Source: an uncultured Ruminococcus sp. | GTDB taxonomy: Bacteria > Bacillota > Clostridia > Oscillospirales > Ruminococcaceae | Length of the DNA stretch: 9,699 nt | Direction of reading: 5' to 3' | NCBI RefSeq assembly: GCF_937915125.1 | Contig: NZ_CALDMP010000096.1 | Location: 1-9,699 of the forward strand | Shown here: positions 1 through 7,900 of the stretch, piece after piece | Layout: the number at the start of each line of letters is the position of its first letter | Position numbering within the stretch: position 1 is the first letter of the stretch | Notes under the pieces: model-generated | Databases searched by the model: none | The model's input: only the letters and a program-made list of their open reading frames with translations | Told to the model about the DNA's origin: nothing | Translations under genes and position numbers: made by a program

Positions 1-50
1 AATAAAATCGACATCGCAGCAGTAAAAGCAATAATTCTTTTTTTGATCAT
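1..50 (-). CDS. N-terminus of an exported protein (partial, runs off the left edge)
   Basis: Only the first 16 codons and part of the next are present, reading MIKKRIIAFTAAMSIL. The ATG is at 50-48 on the minus strand. It is preceded by a perfect AGGAGG (56-61) with a 6-nt spacer, so this start is well supported. Two lysines and an arginine followed by a hydrophobic run are the n-region and start of the h-region of a signal peptide, so the product is probably secreted or a lipoprotein. The cleavage site and mature domain lie outside the window and the function cannot be named. A MITE-like element ends at 84, about 22 bp upstream of the ribosome binding site, so the original promoter has probably been displaced or replaced. 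A short extracytoplasmic protein or a membrane protein with this N-terminus is also possible. Confidence 0.7.
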   Translation of the reverse strand, partial: MIKKRIIAFTAAMSIL

Positions 51-82
51 GTTAATCCTCCTCACTTCAAAATATTATTAAA

Positions 83-172
83 ACCTGAATCCGCAAAATT
101 GAATTTTATAAAAGCACAAAAAGTGGCTGTATTCCGAGAAAAACAAGATATTTTTCAGCTTTGAAAAGTACA
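83..172 (+). repeat. Left arm of a 90-bp perfect inverted repeat
   Basis: Bases 83-172 are the exact reverse complement of 853-942. I aligned the arms base by base. The match breaks at 82/943 on the outside and at 173/852 on the inside. The outer ends of both arms begin CCTGAATCCGC. The left arm is also the left half of the 188-bp MITE-like element at 84-271. An RNA spanning both arms could form a 90-bp perfect double-stranded stem. Confidence 0.95.
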
Positions 173-189
173 CCTTTTGGGTGAATAAT
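161..189 (+). promoter_or_regulatory. Candidate sigma-A promoter inside the MITE, rightward
   Basis: TTGAAA (161-166), a 17-bp spacer and AATAAT (184-189) match the vegetative consensus at 5/6 and 5/6. It reads toward the ORFs at 286-616. The -35 box is inside the 90-bp repeated arm and the -10 box is in the unique sequence just beyond it. The right arm therefore carries the same -35 without this -10. Confidence 0.4.
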
Positions 190-220
190 TTTAAGCAAGA
201 AAAAAGCTTGTTTAAGCCTT

Positions 221-250
221 AAAATAGGGCGAAAACAGATATAAGGTCAA
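221..250 (-). promoter_or_regulatory. Candidate sigma-A promoter inside the MITE, leftward
   Basis: On the minus strand TTGACC (250-245), an 18-bp spacer and TATTTT (226-221) form a plausible promoter directed at the exported-protein gene starting at position 50. It is the best candidate promoter I find between that gene and the element's far end. This would be a case of an inserted element supplying the promoter of its neighbour. The -10 is imperfect. Confidence 0.3.
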
Positions 251-285
251 TTTGAGTTTTGCGGATTCAGGATGATGATAAAGAT

Positions 286-486
286 ATGGAAATCTCCATC
301 GACACAGTATCCTTGCTTTATGTGGTATGCTCTAGAACAGCGCTATAGAATATACAGAGCCTTGCAACCAGCTATGATTATCTGGTTGAAAAATACCCTA
401 CCATTCATATTACAGATTACCGTTTCATGATAACCACATGCTGGACACCACTGTCAAAGAAAGGAGTGAAACAGATTGTCAAATAA
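286..486 (+). pseudogene. Decayed ORF interrupted by TAG, family not recognised
   Basis: Reading from ATG 286 gives 20 residues (MEISIDTVSLLYVVCSRTAL), then TAG at 346-348. The same frame then stays open for 45 more codons, including YLVEKYPTIHITDYRF, to TAA 484-486. The open part after the stop has plausible amino-acid composition. Its end overlaps the TTG start of the next ORF (476) by 11 bases, an overlap typical of compact phage or conjugative-element operons. It begins just after the right end of the MITE (271), so the true N-terminus may have been cut off by the insertion. I do not recognise the family. A chance open frame remains possible. Confidence 0.35.
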
Positions 487-616
487 TAACAAGATGGAAT
501 GCGTGGAATTTGAGCAGTTTATTGACTTACTTGCAGAACTAATTTTGAAATACGGAAATGAGGTTCTGCAAGAAATAGAACAAGATACATATGAGAAAAG
601 CACCGATCAATCTTAA
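476..616 (+). CDS. Small acidic protein of 46 aa, TTG start, function unknown
   Basis: The start chosen is TTG 476-478. It is preceded by AAAGGAG (460-466) with a 9-nt spacer, a strong site that no other start in this frame can use. The in-frame ATG at 494 has no Shine-Dalgarno. The product begins MSNNNKMECVEFEQFIDLLA, continues through LILKYGNEVLQEIEQ, and ends at TAA 614-616. It is rich in Glu, Leu and Ile and probably forms two amphipathic helices. It has no signal peptide or membrane segment. The stop codon lies inside the hairpin at 598-631. The start overlaps the preceding decayed ORF, suggesting translational coupling. The composition reminds me of small accessory ORFs of clostridial mobile elements, but I cannot assign a family, and it could be a remnant. 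Confidence 0.5.
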   Translation: MSNNNKMECVEFEQFIDLLAELILKYGNEVLQEIEQDTYEKSTDQS

Positions 617-631
617 GATCGATCAGTGCTT
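598..631 (-). terminator. Hairpin terminator between convergent ORF ends
   Basis: The 34-nt stretch is nearly self-complementary (AAGCAC..GATC...GATC..GTGCTT). On the minus strand every position pairs, because the two imperfections become G-U pairs, and the stem is followed by TTTTCTC. On the plus strand the same positions are A-C mismatches and the tail is TTATTTCCTC. It therefore works best for minus-strand transcription. It lies 6 nt past the TGA (638-640) of the methyltransferase fragment, where its native terminator would be expected. It may also stop any readthrough from galT. Confidence 0.45.
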
Positions 632-637
632 ATTTCC

Positions 638-857
638 TCAAATCATCTTATAATGCCGAAACGCATCAAGGATAGCTTGCTCCTTTTCCAGTGGGCAGTT
701 AGGCTGTCTGGAATATTCTGACTTTGCCTTATTGAAATTGCTACGCTCAATTATACCGCACTTCTGCTTTACCTGCGCAATGTTAAGAGATGACACTATT
801 AAACCTGCATGCTCCTTAACATAAGCCTTGATTTGTGCATAAGTTGCCTTGCTGTAC
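638..857 (-). pseudogene. Severed C-terminal domain of an RlmD-type methyltransferase
   Basis: The minus strand from 857 to TGA 638-640 reads YSKATYAQIKAYVKEHAGL..., then SSLNIAQVKQKCGIIER, then SRQPNCPLEKEQAILDAFRH, ending YKMI. From knowledge of the family, the pattern ATYxxIKxYV...G(L)xVSxLxIAQVKxKxGI...Y/FNxxKSExxRQPxCPxEKExAI is the short tail domain found after the catalytic part of many clostridial RlmD-like 23S rRNA uracil-C5 methyltransferases, and on some large element-borne DNA methylases. The catalytic methyltransferase domain is absent. The frame runs upstream only to TAA 914-916, through the inverted-repeat arm, and has no good start codon. The junction with the arm is at 853. 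This is a gene tail cut off by rearrangement and almost surely not expressed as a functional enzyme. Confidence 0.6.
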
Positions 858-942
858 TTTTCAAAGCTGAAAAATATCTTGTTTTTCTCGGAATACAGCC
901 ACTTTTTGTGCTTTTATAAAATTCAATTTTGCGGATTCAGGT
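853..942 (-). repeat. Right arm of the 90-bp perfect inverted repeat
   Basis: This is the exact reverse complement of 83-172. Its outer end (941, sequence ...GGATTCAGG) carries the same terminal motif as the MITE, but only the left half of the element is present. The missing half is replaced by the methyltransferase tail. It is therefore a truncated second copy in opposite orientation. With the first copy it brackets an 858-bp unit whose two outer ends are identical. Confidence 0.95.
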
Positions 943-1117
943 ATAATACAAGGACACCTGTCCAGGTAAAGTATATACTGCTCTGATGGTCGGTTGTCCT
1001 CACACATCAGAGAAACTAACAGATATTGTACCGACAAATTTCCCGTACTGAAATGTATAATTAGAATGATGATAAAGAAATGAACCAGTCTGATACTTTC
1101 TCGTAAATATATTTTTC
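943..1117. other. Unassigned spacer between mobile debris and galT
   Basis: There is no convincing gene in these 175 bp. The minus strand has an ATG at 1007 opening a 48-codon frame (ending 861) that runs into the repeat arm. It has no ribosome binding site and I do not call it. A hairpin CTCTGATG (981-988) / CATCAGAG (1005-1012) with a 16-nt loop lies about 105 nt past the galT stop. No U-run follows on the minus strand, so it is not a standard intrinsic terminator. A small palindrome ACCTG-TC-CAGGT lies at 956-967. The 17-mer ATGATGATAAAGAAATG at 1066-1082 also occurs with one change at 272-288, directly after the MITE. Confidence 0.5.
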
Positions 1118-2623
1118 TTATTCTCCTTCTGTCTGTAGTGTATATAAAAATCTGTGAAAAGCCTGTCTGCCAGCTTCATTTCTTTTGAAAACACCAGCGT
1201 CCAGTAAAACCTGTTCAAAAACTTTGCCAACCTCTGCACGAACAATATCTGAAGCATTTTCTTTTGAAAAATCCGGATGATTTTGCAGTATTTTCTTTGC
1301 CCATTCAGCATGAGCAGCAGTTTGCGTATTATCGTTAAGGTCTTTTCCAGACAACAACGCATTCTCCACGGCACTCAGTTCTTCTGCAAGACGTGAAGGC
1401 AATACTGCAAGTCCCATGACCTCAATCAGACCGATATTTTCCTTTTTGATGTGATGCAAAGATGGATTGGGGTGAAACAGTCCCAGCGGACGTTCCTCTG
1501 TTGTATGATTGTTGCGCAAAACTAAGTCGCATTCATAATAGTTTCCGTTCATGCGTGCAATGGGCGTGATTGTGTTATGCGGTGTTCCATTTGTTACCGC
1601 CAGTATATCAGCACTTTCATCACTGTAAGTGCGCCATTTTTTCAGAATATAGCTGCAAGCTGCGGATAGACTGCTTCTGTTTTCTGATTTCAGCCGAATA
1701 ACAGACATAGGCCATTTCACAATGCCTGCCTGTACGTTTGAAAACTGTGGTATACAGAAATTCTTTTCAATTTTTGCTTTTTCCATTGCAAATGTGTATC
1801 TTCCACCCTGAAAATGTTCATGACTGAGAATTGAACCGCCCACAATCGGCAAATCTGCATTGGAACCAACAAAATAATGGGGCAGATAATCCAGGATGTC
1901 AAACAACTTTTCAAAGACCGTATCATCAATTTTCATTGCCGTATGATTTTCATTGAATACAATGCAATGCTCGTTGTAGTAGCCATAGGGAGAATATTGT
2001 ATTTGCCATGATTCTCCGCTGATTTTCAATGGTATCGGGCGCAGATTCTGTCTTGCCGGATGATTCAGATTTCCTGCAAATCCTGCATTTTCCGGACACA
2101 GCTGACATTTTGGATAAGACGTAGACTGTGCCGCTTTTGCAGCTGCAATATCTTTCGGGTCTTTCTCCGGTTTAGAACGATTTATGGTGATATCCAGTGT
2201 GCCATACTCTGATTCGTAGGTCCACTTCAAATCCCTGGCAATTCTGCCCTGACGGACATAGTTCAGTTTCTTGCTGAAATCATAATACCAGTTTGTGGCC
2301 GATTCCGGAGATTTTGCATAATATTGACGAAATTCAGCTGTCACCTCTCTGGGCATGGGTGTAAGAATACCCATAAGCTTTGTATCAAACAAGTCACGGG
2401 AGGCAGTTGTATCAGAAATGATATTGTGTGAACAGGCATAATTAACCAGCGGACAGAGCAGTGTATCAATATCTGCATCATGACAGTCTGCTTCGGATTC
2501 CTGCCATTCGGTCAGCTGAAACACCTCCATAAAATGATTGCGTATAACATAAACGTCCTCTGAAGTTATCAGTTCGTTTTTTATAGCGTAGCTTATCAGC
2601 CGCTGAATATCATCATAAATCAT
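1118..2623 (-). CDS. galT: UDP-glucose--hexose-1-phosphate uridylyltransferase, class II
   Basis: GalT moves UMP from UDP-glucose to galactose-1-phosphate, giving UDP-galactose and glucose-1-phosphate, the second step of the Leloir pathway in the cytoplasm. At 501 aa it matches the class II (Firmicutes) enzymes and is far longer than the roughly 350-aa class I type. Visible marks are CQLCPEN (about 173-179), SPYGYYNEHCIVF (about 211-223), the active-site block GGSILSHEHFQGG (about 262-274, with the histidines of the nucleophile region), and the class II C-terminal signature HPNPSLHHIKKENIGLIEVM. The ATG at 2623 has AGGAG eight bases upstream, and that site overlaps the TAG stop of galE, 11 nt away. 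This indicates tight co-translation. It is the last gene of the operon and ends in TAA. No strong terminator follows immediately. Confidence 0.95.
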   Translation of the reverse strand: MIYDDIQRLISYAIKNELITSEDVYVIRNHFMEVFQLTEWQESEADCHDADIDTLLCPLVNYACSHNIISDTTASRDLFDTKLMGILTPMPREVTAEFRQYYAKSPESATNWYYDFSKKLNYVRQGRIARDLKWTYESEYGTLDITINRSKPEKDPKDIAAAKAAQSTSYPKCQLCPENAGFAGNLNHPARQNLRPIPLKISGESWQIQYSPYGYYNEHCIVFNENHTAMKIDDTVFEKLFDILDYLPHYFVGSNADLPIVGGSILSHEHFQGGRYTFAMEKAKIEKNFCIPQFSNVQAGIVKWPMSVIRLKSENRSSLSAACSYILKKWRTYSDESADILAVTNGTPHNTITPIARMNGNYYECDLVLRNNHTTEERPLGLFHPNPSLHHIKKENIGLIEVMGLAVLPSRLAEELSAVENALLSGKDLNDNTQTAAHAEWAKKILQNHPDFSKENASDIVRAEVGKVFEQVLLDAGVFKRNEAGRQAFHRFLYTLQTEGE

Positions 2624-2634
2624 ATGCTCAACTC

Positions 2635-3624
2635 CTATTCTTTATATCCGTTGGGGTGATTTTTGTGCCAGTTCCATGCACTTGCAATGATTTCTTCCAG
2701 ACTGTCATGCACCGGATTCCAGCCAAGAATCCTCTTTGCCTTTTCGCTGGAAGCTACCAGTCTTGCCGGATCACCGGCACGACGTACGGTTTCTATTGTC
2801 GGAATAGAATGTCCGGTAACGGATCTTGCCGTTTTAATTACTTCTCTGACAGAATAGCCAATTCCGTTCCCCAGATTAAAAATATCGCTTTCTCCGCCGT
2901 TCATCAGATACTGAACTGCAAGAATATGCGCCTGTGCCAGGTCGGTAACGTGGATATAATCACGAATACAGGTTCCGTCGGGGGTATCATAATCCGTGCC
3001 GTAAATAGAGATTGCCTCTCGCTTGCCGTTTGGCACCTGTAAAATCAGGGGGATCAAATGGCTCTCCGGATTGTGTGCTTCTCCGATGGTGCCGCTTTCG
3101 TCTGCACCGCAGGCATTGAAATATCTCAGGGAAACATAACGCAGTCCGTGTGCCTTTGCCGTCCAGTGGAACATCTTTTCCATGGCAAGCTTTGTTTCAC
3201 CGTATGGATTTGTCGGACAGGTTCTGTCACTTTCCAGTATTGGAATGTTCTCCGGTTCGCCGTAGGTTGCCGCTGTAGAAGAAAAAACAATTTTGTCAAT
3301 GCCATGGCGCACCATTGCTTCCAGCAGCACCTTTGTGCCGCAGAGATTGTTGTCATAATATTTCAGAGGATTAGTAACGCTTTCGCCTACCAGTGAAAAT
3401 GCAGCAAAGTGAATCATAGCGTCGATTTTCTCTGAACTGAACAGTTCATCCAGAAAGGCAGAGTCCCGGATATCTCCCTCATAAAACTTTGCCGTTCCCG
3501 GAACTGCACTGCGGTATCCTGTGACAAGATTATCCGCAACAATTACATCATGTCCTGCTTTTACAAGCTCCAGTGCAGTATGGGAACCGATATATCCTGC
3601 ACCGCCTAATACTAAAATACGCAT
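2635..3624 (-). CDS. galE: UDP-glucose 4-epimerase
   Basis: GalE interconverts UDP-galactose and UDP-glucose using bound NAD, which closes the Leloir cycle and also supplies UDP-galactose for cell-surface glycans. The 329-aa length is normal. It is an extended short-chain dehydrogenase. The NAD-binding GGAGYIG is at residues 7-13, DNL follows beta-2 at 31-33, and FSSTAATYG at 114-122 holds the catalytic Ser/Thr position (Thr117 aligns with E. coli Ser124). YGETK at 141-145 gives the catalytic Tyr141 and Lys145. RYFNACGAD (168-176) is the usual substrate-side motif. The start ATG lies 2 nt after the galK stop, with GGAGGG inside the last codons of galK, so the two are translationally coupled. 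It ends in TAG, showing that TAG is used as a genuine stop in this operon. Confidence 0.97.
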   Translation of the reverse strand: MRILVLGGAGYIGSHTALELVKAGHDVIVADNLVTGYRSAVPGTAKFYEGDIRDSAFLDELFSSEKIDAMIHFAAFSLVGESVTNPLKYYDNNLCGTKVLLEAMVRHGIDKIVFSSTAATYGEPENIPILESDRTCPTNPYGETKLAMEKMFHWTAKAHGLRYVSLRYFNACGADESGTIGEAHNPESHLIPLILQVPNGKREAISIYGTDYDTPDGTCIRDYIHVTDLAQAHILAVQYLMNGGESDIFNLGNGIGYSVREVIKTARSVTGHSIPTIETVRRAGDPARLVASSEKAKRILGWNPVHDSLEEIIASAWNWHKNHPNGYKE

Positions 3625-3626
3625 CG

Positions 3627-4910
3627 TTATCCCTCCGTTATTTCTATACCGCCCACAGGACGAATCCTCAGAATATAGCAGCTGCCGTCACCAAAAATGC
3701 GGTTCATTTCCTGTGAATACTCGTTAACTTTTTCCGCAGGCACGAATGCCTGAATCGTTCCTGCAAAACCACCGCCGTGAACCCTGACAGCACCCTTTTC
3801 TCCAAGAATCCTCTGGCTTAACATAATACCAAGGGGAATTTCCTGCTGGGTTGGCTGTGAACAGGAGTACAGATTTTGCAAAAGAGTTGCTGATGACTCT
3901 CCCGACTGTCTGACAAGTTCAAGGAAACAACTTATATTTCCCTCTGAAAGTGCGTTTGCCTCCAGTACTGCACGTCTGTTTTCCGCAAAGAAGTGTGCGG
4001 CTCTCATGACTGCACGGTCTGAGCATTTTTCTCTAAGCTGCGGAATTGCGCTGTAAAACTCATTTTCATTTACATCTCTGAGAAATTTTTTTTCGAACTG
4101 TGACGCAATACTTTCCATTTCAGAGCGCACTGCAACATAATCGTCAGTCAGATTTGCATGACTACCCTTCGTGTCGGTTACGCACAGGCAATAACCGGAT
4201 TTTTCAAAGTTATATGGAAAGCTTTTTATGGCAGGCTTTCTGGTATCATGAAAATCAATGGAAACAAGACCGCCTACGGAACTTACCATCTGGTCCATAA
4301 GACCGCTTTTTTTGCCAAAGTATATATTTTCCGCATACTGACCGATTTTTGCAATCTCAACAGCACCAGCTTTCCCACGATTGTAATGGCTGTCAATGAT
4401 TGTACCGATCAGAACTTCAAATGCCGCTGATGAGGACAAACCGCTGCCGCTCAACACATCAGAGGTGGTGTATGCGTCAAATCCGGAAATTTTAACACCC
4501 ATTTCGTGAAATCCGGAGGCAATCCCACGAATCAGTGCCGACGAACTGCCCATTTCTTTCTTCTGTACTGAAAGGTCATTTAAATCCACATAATTCTGCG
4601 GATAGCCTGCCGACTGTACCCGGATAACACCCTCGTTATGGAATGCTACCACAGCAATGATGTCCAGATCAACCGCTGCTGCAAGAACGCAGCCATGCTG
4701 GTGGTCAGTATGATTGCCGCCGATTTCTGTACGCCCCGGTGCGGAATAAATATATATTTCCTCACGGTTTGGATACAGCGCTTTAAATTTCTCCACAGCA
4801 TTCATATACCTGAACTTTTGATTTTCAATATCAACAGATCTATAAATTTGCTTGAATACATCATCAAGTCTGCCGTTTTTTATTTCTTCAATCAAGTCTT
4901 TAATAATCAT
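3627..4910 (-). CDS. galK: Galactokinase
   Basis: GalK phosphorylates alpha-D-galactose with ATP to galactose-1-phosphate. It is a 427-aa GHMP kinase. The galactokinase signature is GRTEIGGNHTDHQHG (59-73, with the catalytic Arg60). The phosphate-binding loop is GSGLSSSA (155-162), the catalytic base is Asp206 in GLMDQM, and motif 3 is HGGGFAGT (378-385). Compared with E. coli GalK there is an extra N-terminal segment of about 35-40 aa. The signature also has GGNHTDH instead of GEHTDY, a variant I know from Clostridia and relatives. The ATG at 4910 follows AAAGGA with a 6-7 nt spacer, in the 19-nt gap after lacZ. All key residues are present, so it should be active. Confidence 0.96.
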   Translation of the reverse strand: MIIKDLIEEIKNGRLDDVFKQIYRSVDIENQKFRYMNAVEKFKALYPNREEIYIYSAPGRTEIGGNHTDHQHGCVLAAAVDLDIIAVVAFHNEGVIRVQSAGYPQNYVDLNDLSVQKKEMGSSSALIRGIASGFHEMGVKISGFDAYTTSDVLSGSGLSSSAAFEVLIGTIIDSHYNRGKAGAVEIAKIGQYAENIYFGKKSGLMDQMVSSVGGLVSIDFHDTRKPAIKSFPYNFEKSGYCLCVTDTKGSHANLTDDYVAVRSEMESIASQFEKKFLRDVNENEFYSAIPQLREKCSDRAVMRAAHFFAENRRAVLEANALSEGNISCFLELVRQSGESSATLLQNLYSCSQPTQQEIPLGIMLSQRILGEKGAVRVHGGGFAGTIQAFVPAEKVNEYSQEMNRIFGDGSCYILRIRPVGGIEITEG

Positions 4911-4929
4911 TGTTTTTCCTTTCTGCCTT

Positions 4930-7900
4930 TCAGCTTAAAGGGCAAATAACGAATTCAAGAATCATATCTTTTTTTGAATCTATTCTGAATTCATCATGCA
5001 CAGGTGCTCCCCACGAATCATCTCCACCGACACCCATCTGTTTCGATGCAATTCTGACCCATGAATAATCTGTATTCGGCAATTCCTCTCTGTGCATAGC
5101 ATTTTCAAGCTCATAGGCACTGTATGGAAGAACACTCATTTCAAAGGGTGTTTCAGTTTTATTGAATGTAAGCCCAATATTCTCCTCATCATAAACACTC
5201 ATAAACCTTACACCCGTTCTGTTTCCGCATTCCTGTGGATTCAGATAGGAAGAAAAATTTTGATAAGCATCTGACTTCCAGAAGCCAAGTCTTGCACCGG
5301 AGACTCTGTCAATGTAGTTTTCATCCGGTCCCATTCCATAATATCTGAAATTACTGTAAGTTTTTTTCATTTTGAAATCTATTGCAAACACTGGCATATC
5401 CGGCATATCTACCGTGCCGGGGTATATTACCTTAACGCCAAGTCTGCCGTCATAAAAAGCCGTATAAATGATTTTATATTCAAATAACGAAATACAGGCT
5501 GCATTGTATACAAATGTGATTTCAAGTGCATTTTCAAGTTCTCTGACTGATGTTTTATCGCCGCAGCAGAAAGCGAATTTGCCTGCAATCAGCCACTGTG
5601 AAAGCTTTGCGGGTTCTCCTGCACCGGTATCATTGTCTGTCATGGCTCTCCAGAAGCTTACTTTCGGCACTCTTGTGATAAATTCTTTTCCGTTATAAAC
5701 GAGAGAACTGATACCACCTTCTTTTTTATCGAATAACATGGAAAAGTTTTCACCATGAATCCCAATTATTACATCACCATAGACAATGGAAGGCTTCTTA
5801 TATCCCCTTTCTGAAACAAAATTTTCCTTTACTGCAAGCACTTCCTGAGCAAATGCAATTTCATGACCTCTTTCTGCCCATATCGTATCTTTCTCAAGAA
5901 CAGCAGAAACCTCACATACATATTCACCCGGACACTCAGGGATTTCCACATTAAGTTTGCAAGCTTTTGTTTCTCCTGCACCCACACTAAAAACGAAGCT
6001 CTCAGCTTTCATTTCAACACCATTTTTCAGGAGTCGAACTACAAATTTCAGATTATCAGTATCGCCAAATAAATTTTTGTTTTCTACTGTCAGAATCCCT
6101 TTTCTTATTGTCATTCTGATATTGGAATATAAAGCTTTTACTTCCTGTACTTTCGGAGAATATGTTCTGTCTGCATATACAATGCCGTTTGTGCAAAAGC
6201 CATAATCAGCAGCCCTGTCTTCAAAATCTCCTCCGTAAGCAAGAACTTTTCTGCCGTTTTCTTTTTCCATTTGCAGTGCCTGATCAATATAATCCCAGAT
6301 AAAACCACCCTGATACGCTTCATACTTATCTTCAAGGTCTGTATAGAGGAACATACCGCCTAAAGAATTGCCCATTGCGTGCATATATTCACAGCTGATA
6401 TATGGCTTTCCTGTGTTCTTTTTCAGATATTCTTCTATATCAGCCGGCTTAGCATACATTCTGCTCTCCATATCTGTAATATCATCATATTTACGATTCC
6501 ATGTTACACCTTCATAGTGAACAAGTCTTGTTGGGTCAGCTTCATGAAAGTATTGAGCCATTGCCGCAATATCATCACCGCAATATGATTCGTTGCCACA
6601 GGACCATATCAGGACGCTTGCATGATTTTTGTCACGCTCATACATGGACTTTGCCCTGTCAAGACAAGCTGCCTTCCATTCCGGAAGAGATGCCGGAATA
6701 TTCCATGATGGTTCACAGGCTCCAAGCTTCTGCCATGTCCCGTGTGTTTCCAGATTAGTTTCATCAATGAGATAGATGCCGTATTCGTCACAAAGCTCAT
6801 ACCACCTTGAATTGTTGGGATAGTGACAGGTACGGACAGCGTTGATATTATTTCTTTTCATGAACCGGATATCAAACAGCATATCCTCCTCGGAAACGGA
6901 GCGGCCATTCTTCATATTGAATTCATGACGGTTAATACCCTTGAAAATGATCCTTTTTCCGTTGATACACATAAGTCCGTTTTTCAGTTCAAATCTCCTG
7001 AAGCCGACTTTTACAGTACTAACCTCGATCACATTTCCGTTTTCATCTTTAATTTCAGCTATAAAAGTATAAAGGTTTGGAATTTCTGCACTCCAGGGAG
7101 CTATGTTTTCTATATGCCAGTCAATTTTACCATCAGATACAGATGTTTCTGATACACAAATGCCTTGAGTGTCGGTCAGATTTGCTGTTATTGAATACTT
7201 TACATTATTCTTTTCCATAACATCAAGTTCTGCCGTAAAATGCCCGTTTCCAGTTTCACAGTCATAGTCCGCAGCAATTTTCATGTCACGGATATGAACC
7301 GCAGGCACAGCATAAAGATAGACGTCACGGAAAATACCTGAAAACCGCCAGAAATCCTGATCCTCCAGCCAGCTTGCAGAGCTTCTCTTGAACACTGCAA
7401 CTGCAAGCTTATTGTTCTTCTCTTTGATATATTCTGTCAGATTAAACTCAGATGGTGTAAAGGAATCCTCGCTGTAACCGATAAATTCACCGTTAAGCCA
7501 TACATAAATTGCTGTTTCAACGCCTTGAAAGGAAATGTACACATCTTTATCCTTCAGACCATCTTCCAGGTCAAAGTACCTTACATAGCTTCCGACAGGA
7601 TTGTCTTTTTCGGAAATATACGGCGGACGGAGATTTTCCATTCCTTCCCATGGATACATGGTATTTACATACTGCGGCTTTCCGTACCCCTGCAATTCCA
7701 TATGTCCGGGAACTTTGATATAATTAAAACTATCCGTGTTAAAATCCTCTCTGTAAAAATCCTTAATCATTACTGACGGATTTTTTGCCCATGCAAACTT
7801 CCATGTGCCATTCAGATTCTGGATAAATTCAGATTGATGTTTTTCCATTTCGTCATGATTTTTATAATACCTATGATCGGAATGTGCAGCAATTCTGTTA

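Larger units (their letters stand above)
84..271. mobile_element. MITE-like 188-bp element with 15-bp terminal inverted repeats
   Basis: The element starts CCTGAATCCGCAAAA (84-98) and ends with the exact reverse complement TTTTGCGGATTCAGG (257-271). It is 188 bp, AT-rich and has no convincing ORF. A central hairpin lies at 191-215 (TTAAGCAAG, 7-nt A-rich loop, CTTGTTTAA, one G-U pair). Small size, matched ends and no transposase fit a non-autonomous miniature element. The CCT start recalls IS1380-family ends, but that is from memory and is only a guess. No target-site duplication is visible in the flanks (...TTAAAA and ATGATG...), so the ends may be decayed or the target duplication lost by rearrangement. 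It carries promoter-like sequences in both directions. Confidence 0.7.

Noticed and set aside
79..276. Target-site duplication flanking the MITE
   Set aside because: Left flank TAAAA and right flank ATGAT do not match, and the right arm's flank (TATAA) does not match either.
861..1007. 48-codon minus-strand frame starting ATG 1007
   Set aside because: No Shine-Dalgarno, and it runs into the repeat arm and ends there. It is probably chance or a relic.
981..1012. Intrinsic terminator for the gal operon
   Set aside because: There is an 8-bp stem but a 16-nt loop and no U-run after it on the minus strand.
1000..1374. 124-aa minus-strand frame overlapping the 3' end of galT
   Set aside because: It lies in another frame of galT, has no ribosome binding site and no recognisable domain.
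3058..3396. 112-aa plus-strand frame antisense to galE
   Set aside because: It is a shadow of a strongly supported gene. Codon pattern and homology belong to the minus strand.
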